NCBI GenBank assembly: GCA_038117205.1
Contig: JAYOFL010000019.1
Span: 1-50,970, forward strand
Length of the DNA stretch: 50,970 bases
Reading direction: 5' to 3'
Source: JAQBZY01 sp038117205
GTDB taxonomy: Bacteria; Pseudomonadota; Alphaproteobacteria; Rhodospirillales; Casp-alpha2
Shown here: one piece after another, positions 1 through 7,579 of the stretch
Layout of the letters: each line of letters begins with the position of its first letter
Numbering within the stretch: the stretch's first letter is position 1
Program-made: the position numbers and the translations under genes
Notes under the pieces: model-generated
The model's database searches: none
What the model was told of the DNA's origin: nothing
Seen by the model: only the letters and a program-made list of their open reading frames with translations

Positions 1-20
1 TTGAATCACATCTCGGCAGT

Positions 21-50
21 GTTGTGAATCCCTTTTATGGGTACATGACC
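21..50. repeat. Left copy of 30-bp terminal inverted repeat (IS-end-like)
   Basis: These 30 bases are the exact reverse complement of the last 30 bases of the window (50941-50970). The outer edge reads GGGTACATGACC towards the chromosomal genes and the inner edge reads GTTGTGAATCCC towards the window end. Identical ends facing outwards on both sides are expected if a multi-copy insertion sequence flanks this contig and broke the assembly. No transposase is visible, so the IS family cannot be named from this sequence. Confidence 0.7.
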
Positions 51-65
51 TAGTATTTGAGACCG

Positions 66-1700
66 TCAGAGTTCGAACGGCGCGTTGGAGATCGGCAAGG
101 CGTCCCGACCGAGGATCGCGTCCGAAATCTTCTCACCGATCATGATGGTCGGGGCATTCAGGTTTCCGTTCGTCACGGTCGGCATGATCGACGCATCGAC
201 GACACGGAGCGACTGCAGCCCCCGGACCCGCCCTTCGTTGTCGACAACCGCCATGCCGTCGGTCCCCATGCGGCACGTACCGGAAGGATGCAGCGCCGTT
301 TCCGCTGTCCGCGCCACCCAGTCGTCGATTTCGTCGTCGGTGCGCACGTCCGGGCCGGGCGCGATTTCCCGCCCGCGGTAGGGATCGAGGGGCTCGGCCG
401 CGAAGATATCCCGCGTCAAACGCACGCAGGCGCGGAAACCGGCCCGGTCCTCTTCCTCGGTCAGATAGTTGAACAGCATGCTGGGCTTGTCGCGCACATC
501 CGCCGAAACGAGCCGCAGCCGCCCCCTGCTCTTCGGTTTGTTGTGGCCGACGTGCACCTGGAAGCCGTGTTCCTTGGCCGACGCGGAGCCGTCGTAGCTC
601 ATGGCGGCGGGCAGGAAGTGGTATTGGATGTCCGGATAGGGCGCGTCGGGACGCGAACGAATGAAGCCGCAGGACTCGAAATGGTTGGTCGCGCCGAGCC
701 CGCCCTTGAAGAGTATCCAGCGGAGCCCGATCAATGCCTTGGAGAGCGGGTTGAGTCGGCCGGCCAGACTGATCGGCTGCGTACAGGCCTGCTGCACCCA
801 GACTTCCAGATGATCCTGCAGGTTCCCCCCGACACCGGGAAGATCGTGCCGGACCTCGATGCCGGTTTCCTTGAGGTGCGCCGCCGGTCCGATGCCGGAC
901 AGCATCAGGATTTGCGGCGAGCCGAAGGCGCCGGCGGAAAGAATAACCTCGCGGCGCGCCCGCGCGACATGCAGGACGTCGCCCTTCCGATACTCGACGC
1001 CGACGGCGCGCTTGCCCTCCAGAAGAATGCGCGTCGTCAACGCGTGCGTTTCGACGGCGAGGTTCGGGCGGCGTATGGCCGGCTTCAAATAGGCGTTGGC
1101 GGTCGAGCAACGCACGCCGCCTTTCACGGTCATGTCCATTCGGCCGAAGCCTTCCTGGCGCGCGCCGTTGTAGTCGTCGGTCAGCGGGTAACCGGCCGCC
1201 GCGCCGGCGGCGATGAAGGCGCGATAGAGCGGGTTCTTCATGCCGTTGCCGTTGCAGGTGCCGAGCGGCCCGCCGCTGCCGCGATAGGCGTCCTCGCCGT
1301 AGACACAATCCTCGGCGCGGCGGAAATACGGCAGCACGTGACGATAGCCCCAACCGGCGGCACCGAGACGTTCCCATTCCTCGAAATCGCCGGGATGGCC
1401 GCGCACGTAGACCATACCGTTGATGGACGACGAACCGCCGAGCACCTTGCCGCGCGCCTGATGAATGCGCCGGCCCTTGAGGCCCGGTTCCGGCTCGGTC
1501 CAATAGCCCCAGTCGTATTTCGGCATGTTCATGGGAATCGAGAGGGCGCTCGGCATCTGAATGAAGACGCTGTTGTCCTTGCCGCCGAATTCGAGCACCA
1601 GCACGGAATTGGCACCGTCGGCGCTCAACCGGTCGGCGAGCACGCAACCCGCCGAACCGGCGCCGATGATGACGTAATCGAATTCCCGCGTTTCGCCCAT
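66..1700 (-). CDS. GMC-family FAD oxidoreductase (choline dehydrogenase-like)
   Basis: This 544-residue flavoenzyme of the glucose-methanol-choline family probably oxidises an alcohol to an aldehyde or acid with FAD. The FAD-binding motif VIIGAGSAGCVLADRLS lies within the first 25 residues, the family signature GKVLGGSSSINGMVYVRG follows at roughly 80-100, and the C-terminal active-site region has the His of ALHPSGTCRMG and the Asn of NLNAPTIMIGEK. The reading frame opens further upstream (to 1817), but the ATG at 1700 puts the Rossmann motif at the usual distance from the N-terminus and leaves a 76-bp gap to the divergent phosphatase gene. Substrate cannot be read from sequence; 'choline dehydrogenase' is only a family label. 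The insertion-sequence-like repeat lies 15 bp beyond its stop, so any downstream operon partner has been separated from it. Confidence 0.88.
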   Translation of the reverse strand: MGETREFDYVIIGAGSAGCVLADRLSADGANSVLVLEFGGKDNSVFIQMPSALSIPMNMPKYDWGYWTEPEPGLKGRRIHQARGKVLGGSSSINGMVYVRGHPGDFEEWERLGAAGWGYRHVLPYFRRAEDCVYGEDAYRGSGGPLGTCNGNGMKNPLYRAFIAAGAAAGYPLTDDYNGARQEGFGRMDMTVKGGVRCSTANAYLKPAIRRPNLAVETHALTTRILLEGKRAVGVEYRKGDVLHVARARREVILSAGAFGSPQILMLSGIGPAAHLKETGIEVRHDLPGVGGNLQDHLEVWVQQACTQPISLAGRLNPLSKALIGLRWILFKGGLGATNHFESCGFIRSRPDAPYPDIQYHFLPAAMSYDGSASAKEHGFQVHVGHNKPKSRGRLRLVSADVRDKPSMLFNYLTEEEDRAGFRACVRLTRDIFAAEPLDPYRGREIAPGPDVRTDDEIDDWVARTAETALHPSGTCRMGTDGMAVVDNEGRVRGLQSLRVVDASIMPTVTNGNLNAPTIMIGEKISDAILGRDALPISNAPFEL

Positions 1701-1776
1701 GTACCGCGTCCGCTTGCCAAGGCCGCCTTTATCGAGCATGGCTTCATCCGTGACAAGCTGGAGGGATGCGCGGCAC

Positions 1777-2481
1777 ATGCGCCACATCGAGGCGATCCTG
1801 TTCGACAAGGACGGCACGCTGGTCGATTTCGAGGCGACCTGGGGGCCGACCTACCAGGAGACCGCGCTTGCCCTCTTCGACGGCGACACCGAACTGGTGG
1901 ACCGGGCGCTCCGGTCGGGCGGGCTTCGCGACGACGGCCGCTTCGAGCCGGGATCGCTTCTGGCCGCCGCCAGCAACCATGAGATCGCGGAAAACTGGAC
2001 CGCCTACCGCCCAGATCTGAGCGCCGACGCCATCTACGCGGTGATCGCGCCCCTGTTCGAGAGCGGCGCCGTCGCAAATGCGAAACCCATCGTCGATCTC
2101 CCCACCCTGTTCGGAGAGCTTCGCGGCATGGGCTATCGGCTCGGCGTCGCCACCAACGATACGGAGGGCAGCGCGCGGCGGACCATGGAGCGCATCGCCG
2201 GCGCGGACGCGCTCGATTTCGTCGTCGGCTTCGACAGCGGACACGGCGGCAAGCCGCAACCCGGCATGTTCAATGCCTTTTGCGGCGCCGTCGGCGTCGC
2301 GCCGGGCGCGGTCGCCGTCATCGGCGATAACCTGCACGATCTCGAAATGGGCCGGCGCGGCGGCGCCGGCGCGTTGATCGGTGTCCTGAGCGGCGGTTCG
2401 ATGAAAGCCCAGTTGCAGCCGCCGGCTGACCACGTTCTCGACCATGTCGGCGAACTGGCGGCGCTGCTGAACGGGCGCTAG
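1777..2481 (+). CDS. HAD-superfamily hydrolase, phosphoglycolate phosphatase-like
   Basis: A 234-residue haloacid-dehalogenase phosphatase. Motif I DKDGTLVDFE lies near residue 10 (nucleophile Asp and acid Asp), motif II is the Thr-Asn of GVATNDTEG, the Lys of GGKPQPGMF is motif III, and motif IV is GDNLHDLEMG. The all-helical cap between motifs I and II resembles Gph-type enzymes. The frame is open from 1699, but the ATG at 1777 follows a purine-rich GGAGGG and starts right before motif I. The gene converges on the LysR gene and their stop codons overlap in a shared CTAG. Substrate is unknown; a small phosphorylated metabolite is likely. It may have no link to the adjacent phosphonate genes. 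Confidence 0.82.
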   Translation: MRHIEAILFDKDGTLVDFEATWGPTYQETALALFDGDTELVDRALRSGGLRDDGRFEPGSLLAAASNHEIAENWTAYRPDLSADAIYAVIAPLFESGAVANAKPIVDLPTLFGELRGMGYRLGVATNDTEGSARRTMERIAGADALDFVVGFDSGHGGKPQPGMFNAFCGAVGVAPGAVAVIGDNLHDLEMGRRGGAGALIGVLSGGSMKAQLQPPADHVLDHVGELAALLNGR

Positions 2482-3359
2482 GCGTCGGAACGCGTCATGA
2501 TCTCGACGATGGGCTCCAGATGCGTCAACGGCGCCCGGCCCTGCGGCCAGAGCAGCCAATAGCCCTCTCCGGCCCGGACTTCCCGGTCGCTCAGCCGCGC
2601 CAACCGGCCGTCGCGCACGGCCTGACCGCATAGTGGCAACGAGCCCAACATGACGCCGACGCCGGAGATCGCCGCCTCCATGGCGGTGATGAAGGTGTCG
2701 AAGCGGTGCGTCGTCGGCCCAACCGGGTTCTCGTTGGTGGCCGAGGCCCAGTCGGCCCAGCCGAGCCGAGGGCCGATGAGCGAGATCGTCGGCAGGCGCC
2801 GCCAGTCACCGCCGGGCGCCGACGCCAGAAGCTCCGGCGAGCACACCGGGCTCATCACGTCCTCGTAGAGGCGCACCCCCTGCCGATCCGGCCAGCCGTT
2901 GCCGTAGCGGACCTCGAGATCGGCGCCGATGGCGTCGAAGTCGGTGATACGGACGACAGAGGCCAGATAGACCCGGACGTTCGGGCGCTCCCGCGCCAAC
3001 CGGCGGATGCGCGGCGCCAGCCATAGCGTCGCCACGCTGACCGTCGCGGCGATGGAGATGCGCTGCGCGCGCTGGTGGTCGAACAGGTCGTGCGTGCTTT
3101 TCGACAGCACGCCGAGCGCCAGTTGCACGTGGTGCAGATACCCCTCGCCGTCCACCGTCAGCTCGACGCCGCGCGGCAGACGCTTGAAGAGCGCGACCTC
3201 CAAGCGGTCCTCGAGCTTGCGGATGCGCTGGCTGATCGCCGATTGCGTGAGGGACAGCTCGTCCGCCGCCGCCGTGAAGCTGCCGAGACGGCCGGCGGCC
3301 TCGAAAACCCTGATCCATTCGAGGGGCGGTAACGTCGATGCGGCGGGCGCCTTAGCCAT
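2478..3359 (-). CDS. LysR-family transcriptional regulator (GcvA/AmpR-like), probable regulator of tmpAB
   Basis: A 293-residue LysR-type regulator. The winged helix-turn-helix occupies residues 15-75 (LPPLEWIRVFEAAGRLGS, then SLTQSAISQRIRKLEDRL), and a periplasmic-binding-protein-like effector domain follows from about 95. The DLEVRYGNGWPD stretch and overall length resemble the GcvA subgroup. It is transcribed divergently from the dioxygenase/HD oxygenase pair across a short AT-rich region with a CTAAT ... ATTAA arrangement, the usual geometry for a LysR activator and its target. Inference: it senses a phosphonate or its product and activates tmpAB. No effector can be deduced. Confidence 0.85.
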   Translation of the reverse strand: MAKAPAASTLPPLEWIRVFEAAGRLGSFTAAADELSLTQSAISQRIRKLEDRLEVALFKRLPRGVELTVDGEGYLHHVQLALGVLSKSTHDLFDHQRAQRISIAATVSVATLWLAPRIRRLARERPNVRVYLASVVRITDFDAIGADLEVRYGNGWPDRQGVRLYEDVMSPVCSPELLASAPGGDWRRLPTISLIGPRLGWADWASATNENPVGPTTHRFDTFITAMEAAISGVGVMLGSLPLCGQAVRDGRLARLSDREVRAGEGYWLLWPQGRAPLTHLEPIVEIMTRSDA

Positions 3360-3380
3360 AATAGAAAATAGGCCTTTGGG

Positions 3381-3403
3381 CTAATATAGATCAATTCAAT
3401 TAA
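3381..3403. promoter_or_regulatory. Candidate LysR operator in the tmpAB divergent region
   Basis: Between the LysR gene and tmpA lies an unusually AT-rich stretch. CTAAT at 3381-3385 and ATTAA at 3399-3403 form an imperfect inverted pair separated by 13 bases. CTAAT is the core recognised by GcvA-type LysR proteins in E. coli, and the LysR protein here resembles that subgroup. The stretch TAATAT at 3382-3387 could also serve as a -10 element. The assignment rests on motif and position only. Confidence 0.35.
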
Positions 3404-3468
3404 TGGTACCCTTAAGATACGCTACCGCCCTTACGCATCTGCGAAATGCTGTCGAAAAGGGGTATGGC

Positions 3469-4617
3469 GTGCTCGATTCCGTCAGCGTCATTGACGACGC
3501 TCAAGCCGTTTCGGTGCGATGGAGCGACGGCGTCGTCGCCCGGTTCCACGTATTCTGGCTGATCGACAACAGTTTCGACGCCGACACCCGCCACCCGGCG
3601 AACGGACAGCGCCTGATCACCATCGACCAGGTGCCGTTGCAGGCGACGGCCGCCGAGGCGCGGATCAACGGCGACGCGCTGGAACTCACGCTCAAATCGA
3701 ACGCCAAGAAGTTGACCTTCGCCGGCGAATGGCTGCGCGCGCACCGCTATGACGGCATCGAGACGCCGGCGGCACCCTGGATGGCCCCTGGGGTGGAAAC
3801 ATGGGGTGCCGAATTGCAGCCGACCCTTCGCGTGCACGACTACGGCGCCGTCGTCGCCGACGACCGGGCGCGCGCCGACTGGCTCGCCGATGTGCGGCGC
3901 TACGGCGTGGCGCGTCTTGCCGGCGTTTCGACCGAGCCCGGCAGCGTCGTCGGCGTGGTCGATCGGTTCGGCTACGTGCGCAAGACCAACTACGGCGAGA
4001 CCTTCATGGTCCGTGCCGAGGTCTCGCCGAGCAATCTCGCCTACACCAACGCCGGATTGCAGGCGCACACCGACAATCCGTACCGGGATCCGGTGCCGAC
4101 GGTGCAACTGCTGCACTGCCTTCAGAACGATGTCGAAGGCGGCGAATCGCTGGTCGTCGACGGCTTCCGCGCCGCCCAAGTGTTGCTGGACGAGGCGCCG
4201 GAGGATTTCGCGCAACTGACCGGCCACGTCGCGCGCTACGAATACGCCGGACAGGCGGGCGTCCGGCTCACGGCGCGCCGTCCGATGATCGAGCTTTCAC
4301 CAGACGGCCAGTTGACCGGCGTCCGCTTCAACAGCCGCTCGGTGGCGCCGCTGGTCGACATCCCCTACGACGACATGCCGCGCTATTACGCCGCCTATCG
4401 CCGCTTCAGCGACATCATCGACCGCCCGGACATGGCGGTGACGTTCAAGCTCAAGCCGGGCGAACTGTTCATCGTCGACAACACCCGCGTCATGCACGCC
4501 CGTACCGCCTTTTCCGGCACCGGCCAACGCGTCTTGGAAGGATGCTATGCCGACAAGGACGGGCTCCTGTCCACCCTTTCCGCCATCGAAACGCATTCCG
4601 GAGAATTCGCCGCATGA
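3469..4617 (+). CDS. tmpA: TmpA-like 2-oxoglutarate/Fe(II) dioxygenase (2-trimethylaminoethylphosphonate hydroxylase family)
   Basis: Belongs to the gamma-butyrobetaine-hydroxylase-like branch of 2-oxoglutarate dioxygenases. An N-terminal DUF971-like domain (about 1-85; WSDGVVARFHVFWLIDN) precedes a TauD/TfdA-like jelly roll. The iron triad is visible as His200-x-Asp202 (AHTDNPY) and His343 (NTRVMHAR), with a downstream Arg suited to 2-oxoglutarate. Within 22 codons it is followed by an HD-domain oxygenase, the pairing described for TmpA/TmpB, which hydroxylates then cleaves 2-(trimethylamino)ethylphosphonate to glycine betaine and phosphate. The frame opens with ATG at 3403, but that codon has no ribosome-binding site and lies in the putative operator; GTG at 3469 follows AAAAGGGG and gives 382 residues. 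A gamma-butyrobetaine or trimethyllysine hydroxylase is the alternative; the partner gene argues against it. Confidence 0.75.
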   Translation: MLDSVSVIDDAQAVSVRWSDGVVARFHVFWLIDNSFDADTRHPANGQRLITIDQVPLQATAAEARINGDALELTLKSNAKKLTFAGEWLRAHRYDGIETPAAPWMAPGVETWGAELQPTLRVHDYGAVVADDRARADWLADVRRYGVARLAGVSTEPGSVVGVVDRFGYVRKTNYGETFMVRAEVSPSNLAYTNAGLQAHTDNPYRDPVPTVQLLHCLQNDVEGGESLVVDGFRAAQVLLDEAPEDFAQLTGHVARYEYAGQAGVRLTARRPMIELSPDGQLTGVRFNSRSVAPLVDIPYDDMPRYYAAYRRFSDIIDRPDMAVTFKLKPGELFIVDNTRVMHARTAFSGTGQRVLEGCYADKDGLLSTLSAIETHSGEFAA

Positions 4618-5240
4618 GCACACCCCCACCCGACCTCGACGCCGACGGCATCGTCGACTTCATCGGCGTAATTCTGCTGCGGCGGGGCGGCGATTCCTAT
4701 CTCGGCGAGGATGTGACGATGCTGGAGCACATGCTTCAGGCGGCGACGCTGGCCGAGGAAGAAGGCGCGGACGACGAGCTCGTCGCTGCCGCGTTGCTGC
4801 ACGACATCGGCCACTACACCGGGGAATTTCCGGAAGAACTGGCGCTCGAAGTGAACAACCATCACGACGACGGCGGCGCCGCCGTGCTGGCGCCGTATTT
4901 CCCGGACCGGGTCGTCGCATGCGTGCGCGGCCACGTCGACGCCAAGCGCTACCTGTGTGCGGTGGATTCGACCTATTTCAACAAATTGTCGATCGCATCG
5001 GTGCGGACGCTGGAGCTTCAGGGCGGCCTGATGACCGCGTCGGAAGTCCGCGAATTCGAGAAGTCGCCGTATCTGGAGGATATCGTCCGCGTCCGCCGGT
5101 GGGACGAAGGCGCCAAGGTCGCGGGCCGAAAAACGCCGGATTTCAAGCACTTCTCGGCCGTCCTGCGGCGTCTCGCCGGCAAGACCGGCCCGCAGACCCA
5201 TGGACGCGCTGGACCGGAAATTCATTCTGCGACAACATAA
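4614..5240 (+). CDS. tmpB: TmpB/PhnZ-like HD-domain phosphonate oxygenase
   Basis: A 208-residue HD-domain protein of the mixed-valent di-iron oxygenase group that oxidatively cleaves a 1-hydroxyphosphonate C-P bond. Residues matching those described for PhnZ are present at nearly the same positions: Tyr29 and Glu32 (SYLGEDVTMLEH), His39, His63-Asp64 (LLHDIGH), His84, His107 and Asp164 (RRWDEG). The Tyr/Glu pair just before the first His distinguishes these oxygenases from HD phosphohydrolases. The start ATG overlaps the tmpA stop (ATGA), so the two are translationally coupled. The upstream dioxygenase is of the butyrobetaine-hydroxylase type rather than the PhyH type of PhnY*, so TmpB (trimethylammonio substrate) is preferred over PhnZ (AEP). 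The exact substrate is inference. Confidence 0.78.
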   Translation: MSTPPPDLDADGIVDFIGVILLRRGGDSYLGEDVTMLEHMLQAATLAEEEGADDELVAAALLHDIGHYTGEFPEELALEVNNHHDDGGAAVLAPYFPDRVVACVRGHVDAKRYLCAVDSTYFNKLSIASVRTLELQGGLMTASEVREFEKSPYLEDIVRVRRWDEGAKVAGRKTPDFKHFSAVLRRLAGKTGPQTHGRAGPEIHSATT

Positions 5241-5251
5241 CGGAAGGAGGA

Positions 5252-5285
5252 CTGTCACATTTCGGTTATCTGCCTAAGCTATACC
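5252..5285 (+). promoter_or_regulatory. Candidate Pho box and -10 element upstream of the phosphonate transporter
   Basis: CTGTCAC-ATTT-CGGTTAT at 5252-5269 matches the PhoB-binding direct repeat (two 7-mers, CTGTCAT consensus, with an AT-rich 4-base spacer). The first half is the accepted CTGTCAC form and the second matches 5 of 7. Exactly ten bases later is TATACC (5280-5285), the spacing expected between a Pho box and the -10 hexamer. A transcript would begin near 5292, leaving about 33 bases of leader with an AGGAGAGG ribosome-binding site before the ATG at 5325. Confidence 0.6.
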
Positions 5286-5324
5286 TGCCGCATCGCGGCC
5301 CACGACGAACAGGAGAGGATCAAA

Positions 5325-6365
5325 ATGACAACCACGAAAACGAAACAATTGCTGGCCGGCATGGTCGGCGCGGTCGCGCTCGTCGCGGCGTCGAGCGCCA
5401 ATGTGCGGGCCGCCACGGAACTGACGGTCTATACCGCCGTCGAAGCGGAAGACCTCAAGAAGTACGCCGATACCTTCATGGCCGACAATCCGGACATCAA
5501 GATCAAGTGGGTCCGCGATTCCACCGGTGTCGTGACGGCGAAGCTGCTCGCCGAAAAGAACAATCCGCAGGCCGACGTGGTCTGGGGCCTGGCGGCGACC
5601 TCGCTGCTGCTCCTCAAGACCGAAGGCATGCTGGAACCCTACGCGCCGAAGGGCGTCGAGAAGCTCGATAAGAAGTTCGTCGACAAGTCGACCCCGCCGA
5701 CCTGGGTCGGCATGGACGCCTGGGTGGCCTCCATCTGCTTCAACACCGTCGAAGCGAAGAAGCACAACCTGCCGGCGCCGAAAAGCTGGGCCGACCTGAC
5801 GAAGCCGGTCTACAAGGGCCACGTGATCATGCCGAACCCGAATTCGTCGGGTACCGGCTTCCTCGACGTGTCGAGCTGGATCCAGATGTTCGGCGAGAAG
5901 AAGGCCTGGGAATACATGGACGGCCTGCACGCCAACATCGCGCGCTACACGCACTCCGGCTCCAAGCCGTGCAAGATGGCTGCGGCGGGTGAAGTCACGA
6001 TCGGCGTTTCCTTCGCGTTCCGCGGCGCCAAGTCGAAGGCCGGGGGCGCGCCGATCGACATCATCGTTCCGGAAGAGGGCGTGGGCTGGGACATGGAAGC
6101 GACGGCGATCATTGCCGGCACCTCCAAGATGGCCGCTGCCAAGAAGCTGGTCGACTGGTCGATCACCAAGAAGGCCAACGAGATGTACAACGCCGGTTAC
6201 GCGGTCGTCGCCATGCCTGGCGTCGCCAAGCCGGTGAAGCACTTCCCGGACAACCTGCTTTCGAAGATGATCGCCAACGACTTCGAGTTCGCGGCCAACA
6301 ACCGCAAGAAGATCCTCGAAGAGTGGCAGAAGCGTTACGATTCGAAGTCCGAGCCGAAGAGCTGA
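5325..6365 (+). CDS. aepX: Periplasmic substrate-binding protein of a 2-aminoethylphosphonate-type ABC importer
   Basis: A 346-residue extracellular solute-binding protein with a Sec signal peptide (positively charged start, hydrophobic core LLAGMVGAVALVAASS, cleavage near Ala29 of VRAATE). The mature protein begins ELTVYTAVEAEDLKKYADTF, typical of the iron(III)-binding-protein fold family to which AEP-binding PhnS2/AepX proteins belong. It leads a three-gene operon with its ATPase and a fused permease and sits between the tmpAB and phnWAY units, so a phosphonate ligand is well supported by context. Whether it binds AEP, the trimethylated analogue or both cannot be read from sequence. A strong hairpin follows the stop and may keep this message more abundant than the rest of the operon. 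Confidence 0.85.
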   Translation: MTTTKTKQLLAGMVGAVALVAASSANVRAATELTVYTAVEAEDLKKYADTFMADNPDIKIKWVRDSTGVVTAKLLAEKNNPQADVVWGLAATSLLLLKTEGMLEPYAPKGVEKLDKKFVDKSTPPTWVGMDAWVASICFNTVEAKKHNLPAPKSWADLTKPVYKGHVIMPNPNSSGTGFLDVSSWIQMFGEKKAWEYMDGLHANIARYTHSGSKPCKMAAAGEVTIGVSFAFRGAKSKAGGAPIDIIVPEEGVGWDMEATAIIAGTSKMAAAKKLVDWSITKKANEMYNAGYAVVAMPGVAKPVKHFPDNLLSKMIANDFEFAANNRKKILEEWQKRYDSKSEPKS

Positions 6366-6391
6366 TCGGCTGACGCCTATATTCGAAGACA

Positions 6392-6421
6392 CCATGCCGG
6401 CGGCGCATGCCGCCGGCATGG
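6392..6421 (+). terminator. Hairpin between binding-protein and ATPase genes (attenuator or mRNA stabiliser)
   Basis: A perfect 13-bp stem (left arm CCATGCCGGCGGC, 6392-6404) with a 4-base GCAT loop and complementary arm at 6409-6421, followed by ATTTT. It lies inside the operon right after the binding-protein stop. In binding-protein-dependent transporters such hairpins commonly protect the proximal message or partly terminate transcription, giving excess binding protein. Partial termination is inferred because the T tract is short. Confidence 0.6.
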
Positions 6422-6475
6422 ATTTTCCGGCTAAATCCAGGCACTCAGGTGTCGCTTCCAGCCAGCGGTGGGTAC

Positions 6476-7576
6476 ATGTCACAGCTCGATAAGGACGCGC
6501 CCTTTCTCGTCATTCGCGACCTGACCAAGAAGTTCGGTCAGTTCACGGCCTTGAAGAATATTTCCTTCGACATCGACGAAGGCGAATTCGTTTGTTTCCT
6601 CGGGCCCTCCGGCTGCGGCAAGACAACGCTGCTCCGCGCCATCGCCGGGCTCGACATCCAGACCTCCGGCAGCATTTCACAGGCCGGCAGCGACATTTCC
6701 GCGCTGCCGCCGTCGGAGCGCGATTTCGGCATCGTGTTCCAGTCCTACGCCCTGTTTCCCAACCTGACCATCGATCGCAACGTCGCCTACGGCCTCGAGA
6801 ATGCGAAACTGCCGCGCGACAAGATCAAGGCGCGGGTGAGCGAGTTGCTGGCGCTGGTCGGCCTCCCCGATCAGGGCAACAAATATCCGGCGCAGTTGTC
6901 GGGCGGTCAGCAGCAGCGCGTCGCCCTGGCCCGCGCGCTGGCGACCTCGCCCGGCCTGTTGTTGCTGGACGAGCCGCTGTCGGCGCTCGACGCCAAGGTC
7001 CGTGTGCACCTGCGCCACGAGATCAAGTCGCTGCAGGAACGCCTCGGCGTCACCACCATCATGGTGACGCACGACCAGGAAGAAGCCCTCGCCATGGCCG
7101 ACCGCATCGTCGTCATGAACCACGGCGTCATCGAACAACTCGGCACGCCGCAGGAAATCTACCGCGAGCCGGCGTCCCTTTTCGTCGCCGACTTCATCGG
7201 CGAGACCAACAAGTTCGGCGGCACTGCGCCCGCCGTCGGCCGGGTCGTCGTCAACGGCGTCGACCTTGCCTGTCCGGCCAGCACGGTTTCGAGCGGCGCG
7301 GCGACCCTCGTCGTCCGCCCCGAGGACATCGTCCTGTCGCCGACATCCGAAGCCGACGCCGGCCCCAATCAGTTTTCCGCCCGCATCGACGAGCTCGAAT
7401 TCCTCGGCAACAACTGGCGGGTGCTCCTCGATTGTCCGGCGCTCGGCGTCGGCGAGTTGACCGCCAGCGTCTCGATCAACCGGGCGCGGTCCCTCGCCTT
7501 TCAGGAAGGCATGGACATCTCGATCCAGCTCGTACCCGAGCGTCTTCGCGCCTTCGCCAACGGCGCGGGCGCCTGA
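6476..7576 (+). CDS. aepV: ABC transporter ATPase, 2-aminoethylphosphonate type
   Basis: A 366-residue ATPase that powers the importer. Walker A is GPSGCGKT at residues 43-50, the Q-loop is VFQSYALFP, the ABC signature is LSGGQQQR near 140, Walker B LLLLDEPLSALD follows, and the H-loop is MVTHDQEEA. The C-terminal third forms a TOBE-like domain (VVRPEDIVL), as in CysA/PotA-like ATPases. The frame is open from 6407, but ATG at 6476 gives the usual distance to the first strand (FLVIRDLTKKFG). It is 3 bp from the permease gene, indicating co-translation. Substrate is inferred from neighbours only. Confidence 0.87.
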   Translation: MSQLDKDAPFLVIRDLTKKFGQFTALKNISFDIDEGEFVCFLGPSGCGKTTLLRAIAGLDIQTSGSISQAGSDISALPPSERDFGIVFQSYALFPNLTIDRNVAYGLENAKLPRDKIKARVSELLALVGLPDQGNKYPAQLSGGQQQRVALARALATSPGLLLLDEPLSALDAKVRVHLRHEIKSLQERLGVTTIMVTHDQEEALAMADRIVVMNHGVIEQLGTPQEIYREPASLFVADFIGETNKFGGTAPAVGRVVVNGVDLACPASTVSSGAATLVVRPEDIVLSPTSEADAGPNQFSARIDELEFLGNNWRVLLDCPALGVGELTASVSINRARSLAFQEGMDISIQLVPERLRAFANGAGA

Positions 7577-7579
7577 GTC

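Noticed and set aside
57..1982. A 641-codon plus-strand open frame opposite the first GMC gene
   Set aside because: Its composition (Arg/His/Gly-rich, no domains) is that of an antisense shadow in GC-rich DNA; the minus strand encodes a clear GMC oxidoreductase.
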